Shown: piece after piece, positions 18,922 to 28,109 of the stretch
Layout: every line of letters begins with the position of its first letter
How positions within the stretch are numbered: the stretch's first letter is position 1
Translations under genes and position numbers: made by a program
The notes under the pieces: generated by a model
Told to the model about the DNA's origin: nothing
The model's input: the letters and a program-made list of their open reading frames with translations, nothing else
Database searches by the model: none
Assembly (NCBI RefSeq): GCF_020096995.1
Contig: NZ_CP083692.1
Coordinates: 1,364,001-1,428,000, forward strand
Source: Leucobacter sp. Psy1
Lineage (GTDB): Bacteria > Actinomycetota > Actinomycetes > Actinomycetales > Microbacteriaceae
DNA length: 64,000 nt
Reading direction: 5' to 3'

Positions 18922-19590
18922 CTAAGACAGCAGACCGAGATCGCGTGCAGCGGCGACGGCGGCGGTGCGTGAGGTCACGTCGAGCTTCGTGAACACGTGC
19001 ACGAGGTGCGACTTTACCGTTGCGTCGCTGATGTGCAGTTTCCGGGCGATGCCGACGTTCGGTTCACCAGCGGCGACGAGCCGCAGCACCTCGAGTTCTC
19101 GGGCGCTCAGCGCGGGCTGCGGACGCCGCATGCGCGCGAGCAGTCTTCCGGCGATGACGGGGGCGAGTGCCGTCTCGCCCGCGGCTGCGGCCCGGATCGC
19201 GGCGATCAGTTCCTCCGGAGGGGTGTCTTTCAACAGGTACCCGCTCGCCCCTGCCTCGACCGCGCCGAGGATGTCGCCGTCGGTGTCGTAGTTCGTGAGG
19301 ACGAGGACCGCGGGTGGGGCGGGCAGGGCACGGATCGCACGCGTCGCCTCGACGCCGGTGCCGATCTCGTCGCCGGGATTCGCGCCCTCAGTCTGCACGG
19401 CTGACCCTGATCCGCCACCGAACCGCAGGTCCATGAGCACGATGTCGGGGGTGAGCTCGCGCGCGAGACGCACCGCTGCAGCTGCGGTATCGGCGGCACC
19501 CGCGACCTCGAAGTCGGGGGTGGCGGCGAGCATCGCGCGGAGCCCGGCACGGACGACGGGATGATCATCGGCGAGCAGGATGCGGATCAT
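18922..19590 (-). CDS. NarL/LuxR-family response regulator
   Basis: A 222-residue regulator. The receiver domain (1-135) has the acidic pair D8-D9, phospho-acceptor D54 in VLMDLRFGGG, and the conserved threonine and lysine in VLTNYD and LLKDTPP. The GerE/LuxR helix-turn-helix (about 155-220) contains LSARELEVLRLVA and ISDATVKSHL. A loop of roughly 17-20 extra Gly/Ser/Asp-rich residues follows the phospho-acceptor, before the GVEATRAI helix. It overlaps the histidine kinase gene by 4 nt. The neighbouring MacB-like ABC transporter is a plausible target. Confidence 0.93.
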   Translation of the reverse strand: MIRILLADDHPVVRAGLRAMLAATPDFEVAGAADTAAAAVRLARELTPDIVLMDLRFGGGSGSAVQTEGANPGDEIGTGVEATRAIRALPAPPAVLVLTNYDTDGDILGAVEAGASGYLLKDTPPEELIAAIRAAAAGETALAPVIAGRLLARMRRPQPALSARELEVLRLVAAGEPNVGIARKLHISDATVKSHLVHVFTKLDVTSRTAAVAAARDLGLLS

Positions 19591-20696
19591 GCGGTGCTCT
19601 CTGCGCTCTCGGTACTCGAGTTCGCCGGCGGCGCTGGGTCGAGCGGCAGCCTGGCGGTGACACGGGTGCCGGCGTCGGGCCGGGAGGTGACATCGATATG
19701 GCCATCGAACTGGGCGACGCGCTCGCGCATCGCTTGGAGGCCGAACGAATCGTTCGTCTGGGAGTCGGCAACGGCGGTGCCGACGTCGAACCCGCGGCCG
19801 TCGTCCTGCACCGTGAGGGTCACCGACTGCGCCGAGGTGGCGAGGTCCACCGTGATCCTGGTTGCGTCGGCGTGGCGGACCGCGTTCGAGATCGCCCCCT
19901 GCGCGATCCGGAGGAGCGCCGTCTGCGAGGCCATCGGCAGGTCGGTTTCGTCTGCGCGGACCTCGACGGCGATCCCGGAGTTCCGCTGCTGGTCCGCTGC
20001 GAGGCGGCGCAGTGCGGAGGGCAGCCCGTCGTCGAGGCGTGCCGGAGTGAGCTCCCTGATGATCTGGCGGGTCTCAGCGAGACTCTCCGCGGCGGTTTCG
20101 CGCGCGAGCCGGACGTAGCCCGCTTCGGGTTCGGCGGTGTCGCGCTCGGCGGCGCGAAGCAGCATCTGGATCGATGAGAGCCCCTGGGCCACGGTGTCGT
20201 GAATGTCCCTGGCGAGACGCGCCCGCTCTTCGAGGGCGCCCTGCTCCCGCTCAGTGCGCGCGAGCTGCTGACGCGTCCTCAGCAGCTCGGCCAACAGAGC
20301 TTCTCGCTCGGCGGACTCGCGGCTGAGCGCCCGGTAGGCGAATCCGATGAGCAGCGCCACACCCGCTCCGACCAGCGGACCGATCACACCGCCGATGCTG
20401 AACCCGAGGTGGAATCCGAGCGCGCAGATGGCATACCCCGTCGTCGCGAGAATGGCGGCGACCCCCGCGCCTCCTGGCAGGAGGTGAAGGTAGAGGAAGA
20501 AGAGCGGGAAGACGAGGTAGGCCCCCTCGGGGCTCAGCCAGACCAGCACGCCCCAGATCACGGTGAGTGCCGCTATCCAGACCAGCGCGATTCCGCGACG
20601 CGGACGCCGCCCCCGCGCGAGGAGGGCCCCGGCTGCGTAGGCGGCGACGAATGCGGTGCCGGCCACCAGCGTGGCGACGGCCGTCGGCGACTCCAC
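19587..20696 (-). CDS. Sensor histidine kinase, NarX/DesK type (HisKA_3), N-terminus apparently frameshifted
   Basis: The 369 residues from the GTG at 20696 contain four or so membrane helices (residues 1-125). A dimerisation/phospho-acceptor domain with ARDIHDTVAQG and a HATPase domain with GRGFDVG follow. Phosphate would pass to the NarL-type regulator that overlaps it. In the same frame, but upstream of the GTG, the sequence still encodes a hydrophobic helix (GLHALLIGLAAFAVV) without any usable start codon. An ATG at 20797 begins MSHSTLAPVFTG one frame off. One missing base near 20760-20764 would join both into a normal N-terminus. See findings. Confidence 0.85.
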   Translation of the reverse strand: MESPTAVATLVAGTAFVAAYAAGALLARGRRPRRGIALVWIAALTVIWGVLVWLSPEGAYLVFPLFFLYLHLLPGGAGVAAILATTGYAICALGFHLGFSIGGVIGPLVGAGVALLIGFAYRALSRESAEREALLAELLRTRQQLARTEREQGALEERARLARDIHDTVAQGLSSIQMLLRAAERDTAEPEAGYVRLARETAAESLAETRQIIRELTPARLDDGLPSALRRLAADQQRNSGIAVEVRADETDLPMASQTALLRIAQGAISNAVRHADATRITVDLATSAQSVTLTVQDDGRGFDVGTAVADSQTNDSFGLQAMRERVAQFDGHIDVTSRPDAGTRVTARLPLDPAPPANSSTESAESTA

Positions 20697-20948
20697 GACG
20701 AAGGCGCGAACGACGGCGAAAGCGGCCAGCCCGATGAGGAGGGCGTGGAGGCCGAGCCTGAGCCCGTGAAGACCGGGGCGAGCGTGGAGTGCGACATGAC
20801 GGTCTCAGCCTAAGCGAGGCGCGAGGGCACCGGCATCAACCGAAAGTTGCATCGCGAATCCCATGGAACGGGCGATGCTGCGCAGGGGCCTCCCGACGGA
20901 CAGTGGTGGGGAAGCTTGCGCACGGAGCGCGAGCGGAAAGGCATCATC

Positions 20949-22040
20949 GTGTTCGTCGCCTGGAGAGAGCTGCGGTTCGCCCGTGGCCGCTTCCTCCTCA
21001 TCGGGGCCGTCGTGGCCCTCATCACCTTGCTCGTCGGGTTCCTCGCCGGCCTCACCGGCGGGCTCGCCGCACAGAACGTCTCGTCCGTGCTGGAATTGCC
21101 AGGCGATCGTCTGGTGCTGCAAGCGCCCGAGAACGGGGACCCGAGCTTCGCGACTTCTTCGCTGGACGAATCAACCGTCGCGGCCTGGCAGCAGGTCGAC
21201 GGTGTGGACTCGGTCACTCCGGTCGGGATCGTCCAGTCGCGGGCCGCCGTCGACGGATCGGACGACCCATCTGGGGTCGCACTCTATGGCCTTCCTACCG
21301 ATGTGCCAGGGGCTGACGGCAACGCGCTGCTCTCGCTCGCCCCCAGCCACGATGATGAGGTCGGTCTTTCGGCCGGCGCAGCCGACGCGCTCGGAGTCGA
21401 GACGGGCGACACCATCTCGATCACGGGCACCGACTACACCGTCGCTCAAACGGGCGGAGACCTCTGGTTCAGTCACACGCCCGTGGTGACGATGACGCCC
21501 GCAGCGTGGAGCGAGGCGAGTCAGCGCGTCGGCGGGACCGGCGATCCGACGGTTCTCGCAGTGTCAGGTGCCCCTGACTGGGATGCCGCGGGAACGCGCA
21601 CCGGCACTGTCGCTGACACTCCGCTCGCCAGCCTGACGGCGCTCGAAGCGTTCCAGTCGGAGATCGGGTCTCTCGGGCTGATGATCGCCATGCTCTTCGG
21701 CATCTCCGCCCTGGTCGTCGGAGCCTTCTTCACGGTGTGGACGATGCAGCGCGCCGGCGACATCGCAGTGCTCAAGGCGCTCGGGGCGACAACGGGTTCG
21801 CTCGTCGTGGACGCGCTCGGGCAGGCCACGATCGTCCTCGTCGTGGGCATCGGCGTCGGGCTTGCCGCCGTCCTCGGCCTCGGCGCGCTCGCGGGGCAGG
21901 CCCTGCCCTTCGTCGTCAGTCCGCTCACCACACTCGCTCCGGCCGCCGTCATGACGGTACTCGGACTCGCTGGCGCCGCGTTCGCGCTGCGCTCCGTCAC
22001 CCAAGCCGACCCTCTCACCGCACTCGGGAGCAACCGATGA
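20949..22040 (+). CDS. ABC transporter permease, MacB/FtsX (DevC-like) type
   Basis: A 363-residue FtsX-type permease. One N-terminal helix (about residues 15-38) is followed by an extracytoplasmic domain of about 200 residues. Three C-terminal helices follow, with the conserved coupling segment GDIAVLKALGAT. It ends DPLTALGSNR, which overlaps the ATPase gene by ATGA. The start taken is GTG at 20949, giving MFVAWRELRFARGR, with a GAAAGG site upstream. Such transporters act in export, cell-envelope remodelling or peptide resistance. It lies divergent from the two-component system, a frequent pairing for regulated peptide-resistance transporters; this link is inferred. Confidence 0.88.
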   Translation: MFVAWRELRFARGRFLLIGAVVALITLLVGFLAGLTGGLAAQNVSSVLELPGDRLVLQAPENGDPSFATSSLDESTVAAWQQVDGVDSVTPVGIVQSRAAVDGSDDPSGVALYGLPTDVPGADGNALLSLAPSHDDEVGLSAGAADALGVETGDTISITGTDYTVAQTGGDLWFSHTPVVTMTPAAWSEASQRVGGTGDPTVLAVSGAPDWDAAGTRTGTVADTPLASLTALEAFQSEIGSLGLMIAMLFGISALVVGAFFTVWTMQRAGDIAVLKALGATTGSLVVDALGQATIVLVVGIGVGLAAVLGLGALAGQALPFVVSPLTTLAPAAVMTVLGLAGAAFALRSVTQADPLTALGSNR

Positions 22041-22735
22041 TCGAACTGCAGAACGTCACCCTCACCTTTCCCGACGGCGATCGCCGAATCACCGCGGTCG
22101 ATCGCGTCTCGCTGCGCGCGCGGAACGGCGCCGTCACGGGGATCACCGGCCCATCCGGATCCGGCAAGTCGAGCATCCTCGCGGTCGCCGCAACCCTGAT
22201 CCGCCCCGACTCGGGCGGGGTGCTCATCGGGGACGACGACCTCATCGACGCGGCGCAGCTGTCGCGCAGCGAGGCCACCGCGCTCCGACGGGAGCGGATC
22301 GGGATCGTTTTCCAGCAGTCCAACCTGCTTCCCGCACTCACTGCCCGTGAGCAACTCCGGGTCATGGCGCGGCTCGGCGGGGGTCGGAACGCCGAGCGCC
22401 GCGCATCTATCGACGAGCGAGTAGACGAGCTGCTTGACGCAGTTGGACTCACCGATCAGGCGGAGAAGCGGCCCCATCAACTCTCCGGAGGCCAGCGGCA
22501 ACGCGTCGCGATCGCGCGTGGACTCGTCCATGAGCCCGAAGTGCTGCTCGTCGACGAACCGACGAGCGCGCTCGATCAGGAGCGCGGGGGAGAGATCATG
22601 CGTCTCATCGCGGACCTCACGCACCGGAGAAACACGGCGACTCTGCTCGTCACCCACGATCTGGTGCACCGCGACGCGCTCGACGAACTGGTCACGGTGG
22701 TCGATGGCCGGATCGCGGAGCCGGTTCCCGCCTGA
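22037..22735 (+). CDS. ABC transporter ATP-binding protein, MacB/LolD type
   Basis: A 232-residue ATPase with Walker A GPSGSGKSS, Q-loop VFQQSNLLPALT, signature LSGGQRQRVAIARG, Walker B VLLVDEPTSALD and H-loop TLLVTHD. It starts at ATG 22037 inside the permease stop (ATGA overlap), so the two subunits are produced together. It would drive the FtsX-type permease encoded upstream. Confidence 0.93.
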   Translation: MIELQNVTLTFPDGDRRITAVDRVSLRARNGAVTGITGPSGSGKSSILAVAATLIRPDSGGVLIGDDDLIDAAQLSRSEATALRRERIGIVFQQSNLLPALTAREQLRVMARLGGGRNAERRASIDERVDELLDAVGLTDQAEKRPHQLSGGQRQRVAIARGLVHEPEVLLVDEPTSALDQERGGEIMRLIADLTHRRNTATLLVTHDLVHRDALDELVTVVDGRIAEPVPA

Positions 22736-22839
22736 CCCCGCGCCCCGCCCGAGCGGCGCCGAGATCGCAGTTCGTCGTGTTTCATAGCCGCGGAAGCCCC
22801 ACGGAGTGCAGTCTCGGCGAGCCGGCGCCCAGGGGGGGG

Positions 22840-23015
22840 CTCGGCACGGCGCTCGGCCTGCTCACGAGCGCGTTCGCGCAGACGGAGTTCCAGGCCGTCC
22901 AGTTCATGCCGCTCCTCGTGTTCCCGCAGGTGATCCTCGGCGGGGTGTTCATGCCGCGCGAGGACATGCCCGAGGTGCTGTCGGCAGTCTCCGATGTGCT
23001 GCCGGCGCGCTGGTG
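22840..23015 (+). pseudogene. Decayed C-terminal remnant of an ABC-2 type transporter permease
   Basis: A stretch of about 58 codons, in the same frame as the downstream deoC, reads like the last membrane helices of an ABC-2 permease. It contains LGLLTSAFAQTEFQAVQFMP and VFPQVILGGVFMPRE, then DMPEVLSAVSDVLP. No start, no upstream permease sequence and no normal C-terminus are present. It begins right after a run of eight G residues (22832-22839) and ends in unrelated sequence before deoC. The 334-bp gap between the MacB-like ATPase gene and deoC holds nothing else that I can recognise. I interpret it as the relic of a deleted transporter. Confidence 0.65.
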
Positions 23016-23070
23016 CTTGCCTCGTGCACGCTCCGACGGCGCACCCGGGAGGCTCCGCTACGATCGACGC

Positions 23071-23811
<741 letters not shown>

Positions 23812-23821
23812 GGCGACACGC

Positions 23822-24235
23822 TCACGCGGTGCGCTGGGGTGGACGGAGCGCCGCGACCGCCTCGGTGAACATCTCGCGCGAGCGTTCAGGGCTCACGCCG
23901 AGGTCGCGCATCTGCTCGGCCGCGTCGAGGGCGATACGGCGGGCTGCCGCACCGACCGGGTCTTCGTCGAGTGAGACGAAGGTGCCTGCTCTGCCGCGTC
24001 CCTCGATGACGCCGGCGCCCTCGAGTGAGCGGTACGCTGCGGCGACGGTGTTGACGGCGACGTCGACGTGCCCCGCGAGCGCCCGGATAGTGGGCAGTTT
24101 CTGTCCCGGCAGGAGCCGACCGTCCGCGAGCGCCTGCACGACCGCGTCGTGCATCTGGCGGAACGGCGGTGTCTCGGCGGTCGGGTCGACGGAGAACACG
24201 TGGAGCGGATCGTGATCCTGCGCTACATCGGGCAT
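23822..24235 (-). CDS. Short GntR-family transcriptional regulator (YtrA-like)
   Basis: A 137-residue regulator with an N-terminal GntR winged helix at about residues 25-95 (PPFRQMHDAVVQALADG, LPTIRALAGHVDVAVNT, GRGRAGTFV). A short helical tail replaces a true effector domain, as in the YtrA subfamily. The start is the ATG at 24235; a GTG two codons upstream is possible, and neither has a strong ribosome-binding site. YtrA-type repressors usually control adjacent ABC transporters. Here the adjacent transporter is only a relic (22840-23015), so the target is unknown. Confidence 0.88.
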   Translation of the reverse strand: MPDVAQDHDPLHVFSVDPTAETPPFRQMHDAVVQALADGRLLPGQKLPTIRALAGHVDVAVNTVAAAYRSLEGAGVIEGRGRAGTFVSLDEDPVGAAARRIALDAAEQMRDLGVSPERSREMFTEAVAALRPPQRTA

Positions 24236-24274
24236 GCTCACCAGGGTATGCGATCGCGCACTAGACTCGTGCGC

Positions 24275-25234
24275 ATGCGACTCGGCGTGATCGATGTGGG
24301 ATCCAACACCGTCCACCTGCTCGTGGTGGATGCCCACCCCGGTGCAAGCCCAATCCCGTACCACTCGCAGCGCAGCACCGTCAGGCTGATGCGGTACCTC
24401 GACGACGACGGCGCGATCACGGAGGAGGGCGTCCGCCTCATCGTCGACGCCATCAAGGAGTCGAGCGTGAAGGCACAAGAGATCGGGGTCGACGACGTGA
24501 TCTCGACGGCGACGTCGGCGTTGCGCGAGGCGGCGAACGGCGAGGAGGTGCTCGCGCGGATCACGCGGGAGACGGGCATGGTGCTGCGCGTGCTCTCCGG
24601 TGAGGACGAGGCGAGGATCACGATGCTCGCGGTGCGGCGGTGGCTCGGCTGGTCTGCGGGCGAGGTGCTGCTCTTCGACATCGGCGGCGGATCGTTCGAG
24701 ATCGCGCAGGGCGCGGACGAGTACCCGGACGTGCAGGTGTCGCTGCCTCTCGGTGCCGGGCGCTCGACGATCAACTTCCTCCGTGAGGATCCGCCGCAGC
24801 GCGAGGCGATCTCCGCCCTGCGCGCGCACGCGCGTGCCGAGTTCACGCGCGTGCGCGACGAGCTGTTCGCCGACCGGCCGAAGCCGAAGCGCGTCGTGGG
24901 CACGTCGAAGACGATCCGCTCGCTCGGCAGGCTCATCGGAGGCCCGTCTGATCCGGTGACGGGCGATCTGTCTCAGCTGCACTACACCGGGCTGCGCGAG
25001 TGGGAACCGACGCTTCGGCAGATGCCCGGCGAGGTGCGCGAGTATCTGCCGGGGATCACCCCCGAGCGCGGGTACCAGATCCTGGCGGGGGCGGTCGTGC
25101 TGCGCACGGCGATGAAGGTGTTCGGCGTGTCGACGCTCACGGTCTCGCCCTGGGCGCTGCGCGAGGGCATCGTGCTCAGGTACATCGATGCGCTCGACGG
25201 GCGGGGAGCGGACCCGGTCGAGCACCTCGCGTAG
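24275..25234 (+). CDS. Ppx/GppA-family exopolyphosphatase / pppGpp phosphohydrolase
   Basis: A 319-residue member of the ASKHA phosphatase fold. The first phosphate loop is DVGSNTVHLLV at residues 7-17 and the second is FDIGGGSFEIA. Short actinobacterial forms of this length are linked to polyphosphate or (p)ppGpp hydrolysis. The start is ATG at 24275, giving MRLGVIDVGSN; an upstream in-frame ATG at 24248 is less likely. It is divergent from the small GntR gene. Confidence 0.9.
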   Translation: MRLGVIDVGSNTVHLLVVDAHPGASPIPYHSQRSTVRLMRYLDDDGAITEEGVRLIVDAIKESSVKAQEIGVDDVISTATSALREAANGEEVLARITRETGMVLRVLSGEDEARITMLAVRRWLGWSAGEVLLFDIGGGSFEIAQGADEYPDVQVSLPLGAGRSTINFLREDPPQREAISALRAHARAEFTRVRDELFADRPKPKRVVGTSKTIRSLGRLIGGPSDPVTGDLSQLHYTGLREWEPTLRQMPGEVREYLPGITPERGYQILAGAVVLRTAMKVFGVSTLTVSPWALREGIVLRYIDALDGRGADPVEHLA

Positions 25235-25410
25235 TCGCCCCGGCACCCCCGTTTGTAGGAATACGACGGACGCCTGTCCGCGGATGACCAGGTCAGGTGT
25301 CAGATTGGCATCGGTTCTGCGTGCCGCTTTCGTCTGGGGAAAGGCACCTGGAATGATGATCTCTTAGCGCGGTATGCGTACGTCAGATATAGGACTTGCG
25401 AGGGAGCAGG

Positions 25411-26517
25411 GTGTTGAAAATCTCGAAAACGACTCAGGTACTGGGTGGCATTGCCGCCGCAGGGCTCGCCTTCGGCCTCAGCGGCTGTGGGCAGGCTCCC
25501 GAAGAATCGGGCGGGGAGGCCTCGGCGGATGTCGTGGAGGGCTTCAAGCCCTGCATGGTCTCCGATGAGGGCGGCTTCGATGATCGCTCGTTCAATCAGC
25601 TCGGCTTCGAGGGGCTGACGAAGGCCGCTGATGAGCTCGGCATCGAGTACACGCAGACCGAGTCGCAGAACTCGAGCGACTACGCGGGCAACCTCGACGG
25701 TCTCGTCTCCGAGGGCTGCACCTTCATCGTGTCGGTCGGCTTCATGTTGAGCGCGCCGACCGTCGAGTCGGCGAACGCCAACCCGGATGTCGAGTACGCG
25801 ATCATCGACGACTGGGCGGACAACGACCAGGACGGCGAGACCGATGCGCCGAACATCAAGCCGCTCGTGTTCGACACGGCGCAGGCCGCATTCCTCGGCG
25901 GGTACGCAGCGGCGTCGTACTCGGAGTCGGGCGTCGTCGGTACCTTCGGTGGTGCCAAGATCCCGCCGGTCACGATCTTCATGGACGGCTTCGCCAAGGG
26001 CGTCGACTACTACAACGAGGAGAAGGGCGAGGACGTTCGCGTCACCGGCTGGAACGTCGACTCGCAGGACGGGCAGTTCACCGACGAGTTCGCCGCGAAC
26101 GATGTGGCGAAGCAGATGGCGCAGGGCCTCATCGATCAGGACGCCGACGTGCTGCTCCCTGTCGGCGGACCGATCTACCAGTCTGCTGCAGAGGCGATCC
26201 GCGACTCCGGCGGCGATGTCGCGCTGATGGGCGTGGACGCCGACGTCTACGAGAGCGATCCGAACGTGGCTGATCTGCTGCTCGTGTCGATCCAGAAGTC
26301 CATGGACCAGGCCGTTTACGACGCCGTCATGATGGCAGCGACCGGTGACTCCGACACCGAGGCCTACGTCGGCACGCTGGAGAACGAGGGCGTCGGGCTC
26401 TCGAGCTTCCACGACTTCGAGGACAAGATCGACGCCGACCTGCAGGCCGAGCTCGACGACATCCGCGCCGGTATCATCGACGGGTCGATCGACGCCGAGT
26501 CGGTCTCTTCGCCGTAA
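25411..26517 (+). CDS. BMP-family nucleoside-binding lipoprotein of an ABC importer
   Basis: A 368-residue substrate-binding lipoprotein. The signal peptide ends in the lipobox LSGC with lipidated C26. The BMP/PnrA-like periplasmic fold follows (SDEGGFDDRSFNQ near residue 49). The family binds purine or pyrimidine nucleosides. Start choice: GTG at 25411, with AGGGAG six bases upstream; TTG at 25414 is nearly as good and TTG at 25396 is poorer. It is the first gene of a six-gene operon with an ATPase, two permeases, cdd and deoA. The 176-bp upstream region contains a CAGGTG...CACCTG inverted pair that may fold in the leader. Confidence 0.9.
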   Translation: MLKISKTTQVLGGIAAAGLAFGLSGCGQAPEESGGEASADVVEGFKPCMVSDEGGFDDRSFNQLGFEGLTKAADELGIEYTQTESQNSSDYAGNLDGLVSEGCTFIVSVGFMLSAPTVESANANPDVEYAIIDDWADNDQDGETDAPNIKPLVFDTAQAAFLGGYAAASYSESGVVGTFGGAKIPPVTIFMDGFAKGVDYYNEEKGEDVRVTGWNVDSQDGQFTDEFAANDVAKQMAQGLIDQDADVLLPVGGPIYQSAAEAIRDSGGDVALMGVDADVYESDPNVADLLLVSIQKSMDQAVYDAVMMAATGDSDTEAYVGTLENEGVGLSSFHDFEDKIDADLQAELDDIRAGIIDGSIDAESVSSP

Positions 26518-26523
26518 CCCGCT

Positions 26524-26549
26524 GACCGGCGGCCCTCGGGCCGCCGGTC
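26524..26549 (+). terminator. GC-rich hairpin between lipoprotein and ATPase genes
   Basis: GACCGGCGGCC and GGCCGCCGGTC form a perfect 11-bp stem with a 4-nt loop, 7 nt after the lipoprotein stop. There is no U-run. Hairpins at this place often attenuate or stabilise the transcript so that the binding protein is made in excess over the transporter core. Confidence 0.55.
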
Positions 26550-26591
26550 GCACCCCCTCCCCACTCCACCCCTGATCCGCGAGAGCCACGT

Positions 26592-28109
26592 ATGACACTG
26601 GAACTGCGCGGGATCACGAAGCGATTCGGATCCCTCGTCGCGAACGACCGCATCAACCTCGAAGTGCGCCCCGGAGAGATCCACGCGCTCCTCGGGGAGA
26701 ACGGCGCGGGCAAGTCGACGCTGATGAACGTCCTGTACGGACTGTACGACGCCGAGGAGGGGGAGATCCTCATCGACGGAGTGCCGCAGCACTTCCGCGG
26801 TCCGGGCGACGCGATGGCCGCTGGGATCGGCATGGTGCACCAGCACTTCATGCTCATCCCGGTCTTCTCCGTCGCCGAGAACGTAATGCTCGGGCACGAG
26901 GAGACCCGGTTCGCCGGGGCCCTCGACCTGCCGGCGGCCCGGAAGCACGTGAGTTCCGTGGCGGACCGGTTCGGGTTCCGCGTGGATCCGGACGCCCTCG
27001 TCGAGAACCTGCCCGTCGGCGTGCAGCAGCGCGTCGAGATCATCAAGGCGCTCTCGCGTGACGCGAAGATCCTGATCTTCGACGAGCCGACCGCCGTCCT
27101 CACGCCGCAGGAGACCGACGAGCTCATGGGCATCATGCGGCAGCTCCGCGACGAGGGCACCGCGATCGTCTTCATCACGCACAAGCTGCGCGAGGTGCGC
27201 GAGGTCGCCGACCGGATCACCGTCATCAGGCACGGCAAGATCGTGGCGGAGGCGCAGCCGGACTCGACGAACAGCGAGCTCGCCTCGCTCATGGTGGGCC
27301 GCGCCGTCGAACTGACGGTGCAGAAGGATCCGCCGCGCATCGCCGAGGGCTCGGGTCTCGCGGTCACCGGGCTGAGCGTCACCGACGACACCGGTCACGT
27401 CGTAGTTGATGACGTGAGCTTCGAGGTCAAGCCTGGCGAGGTGCTCGCCATCGCTGGAGTGCAGGGCAACGGGCAGACCGAGGTCACCGAGGCGCTCATC
27501 GGTCTGCAGCCCGTCTCGAAGGGCAGCGCGAAACTCGAGGGCAGCGAACTGCTCGGGCGCTCCGTCAAGCAGGTCATCGACGCCGGTGTCGGGTTCGTAC
27601 CGGAAGACCGCACCGTCGACGGTCTCGTCGGCGAGTTCACCGTCGCCGAGAACCTCATGCTCAACCGGTCGGGCGACTCCGCCTTCGTTTCCGGTGGTAC
27701 CGTGCGCCGCAGCACGCTCCGCGACTTCGCGCAGGAGAAGATCGACGAGTTCGACATCCGCACCCAGGGCCCGGATACGCCCGCCGGCAGACTCTCGGGC
27801 GGCAACCAGCAGAAGGTCGTCATCGCCCGCGAGCTCAGCCGCGACCTGCGGCTGCTCATCGTCTCGCAGCCGACGCGCGGCGTCGACGTCGGCTCGATCG
27901 AGTTCATTCACAAGCGGATCATCGCGGCCCGTGACGCCGGGGTGCCGGTCGTGCTCGTCTCCACCGAGCTCGACGAGGTCTCGGCACTCGCCGACCGCAT
28001 CGCCGTCATGTATCGCGGCAGCATCATCGGGGTCGTCCCCGGAGACGCGTCGCGCGAGACGCTCGGCCTGATGATGGCGGGCGAGCGCATCGAGGAGGCT
28101 GCCGCGTGA
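26592..28109 (+). CDS. Nucleoside ABC importer, double ATP-binding protein
   Basis: A 505-residue ATPase with two nucleotide-binding domains, as in the RbsA/NupA class. The first domain has Walker [10 protein letters not shown] (about residue 36) and [10 protein letters not shown]. The second has the degenerate P-loop GVQGNGQTE and signature [14 protein letters not shown]. The asymmetric domains are normal for carbohydrate/nucleoside importers that pair with BPD_transp_2 permeases. The start is the ATG at 26592. The stop overlaps the GTG of the first permease. Confidence 0.93.
   Translation: MTLELRGITKRFGSLVANDRINLEVRPGEIHALLGENGAGKSTLMNVLYGLYDAEEGEILIDGVPQHFRGPGDAMAAGIGMVHQHFMLIPVFSVAENVMLGHEETRFAGALDLPAARKHVSSVADRFGFRVDPDALVENLPVGVQQRVEIIKALSRDAKILIFDEPTAVLTPQETDELMGIMRQLRDEGTAIVFITHKLREVREVADRITVIRHGKIVAEAQPDSTNSELASLMVGRAVELTVQKDPPRIAEGSGLAVTGLSVTDDTGHVVVDDVSFEVKPGEVLAIAGVQGNGQTEVTEALIGLQPVSKGSAKLEGSELLGRSVKQVIDAGVGFVPEDRTVDGLVGEFTVAENLMLNRSGDSAFVSGGTVRRSTLRDFAQEKIDEFDIRTQGPDTPAGRLSGGNQQKVVIARELSRDLRLLIVSQPTRGVDVGSIEFIHKRIIAARDAGVPVVLVSTELDEVSALADRIAVMYRGSIIGVVPGDASRETLGLMMAGERIEEAAA

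Noticed and set aside
25235..25410. Possible riboswitch in the leader of the nucleoside operon
   Set aside because: There is a CAGGTG/CACCTG pair, but I could not match the conserved core of any purine, pyrimidine or other riboswitch class.
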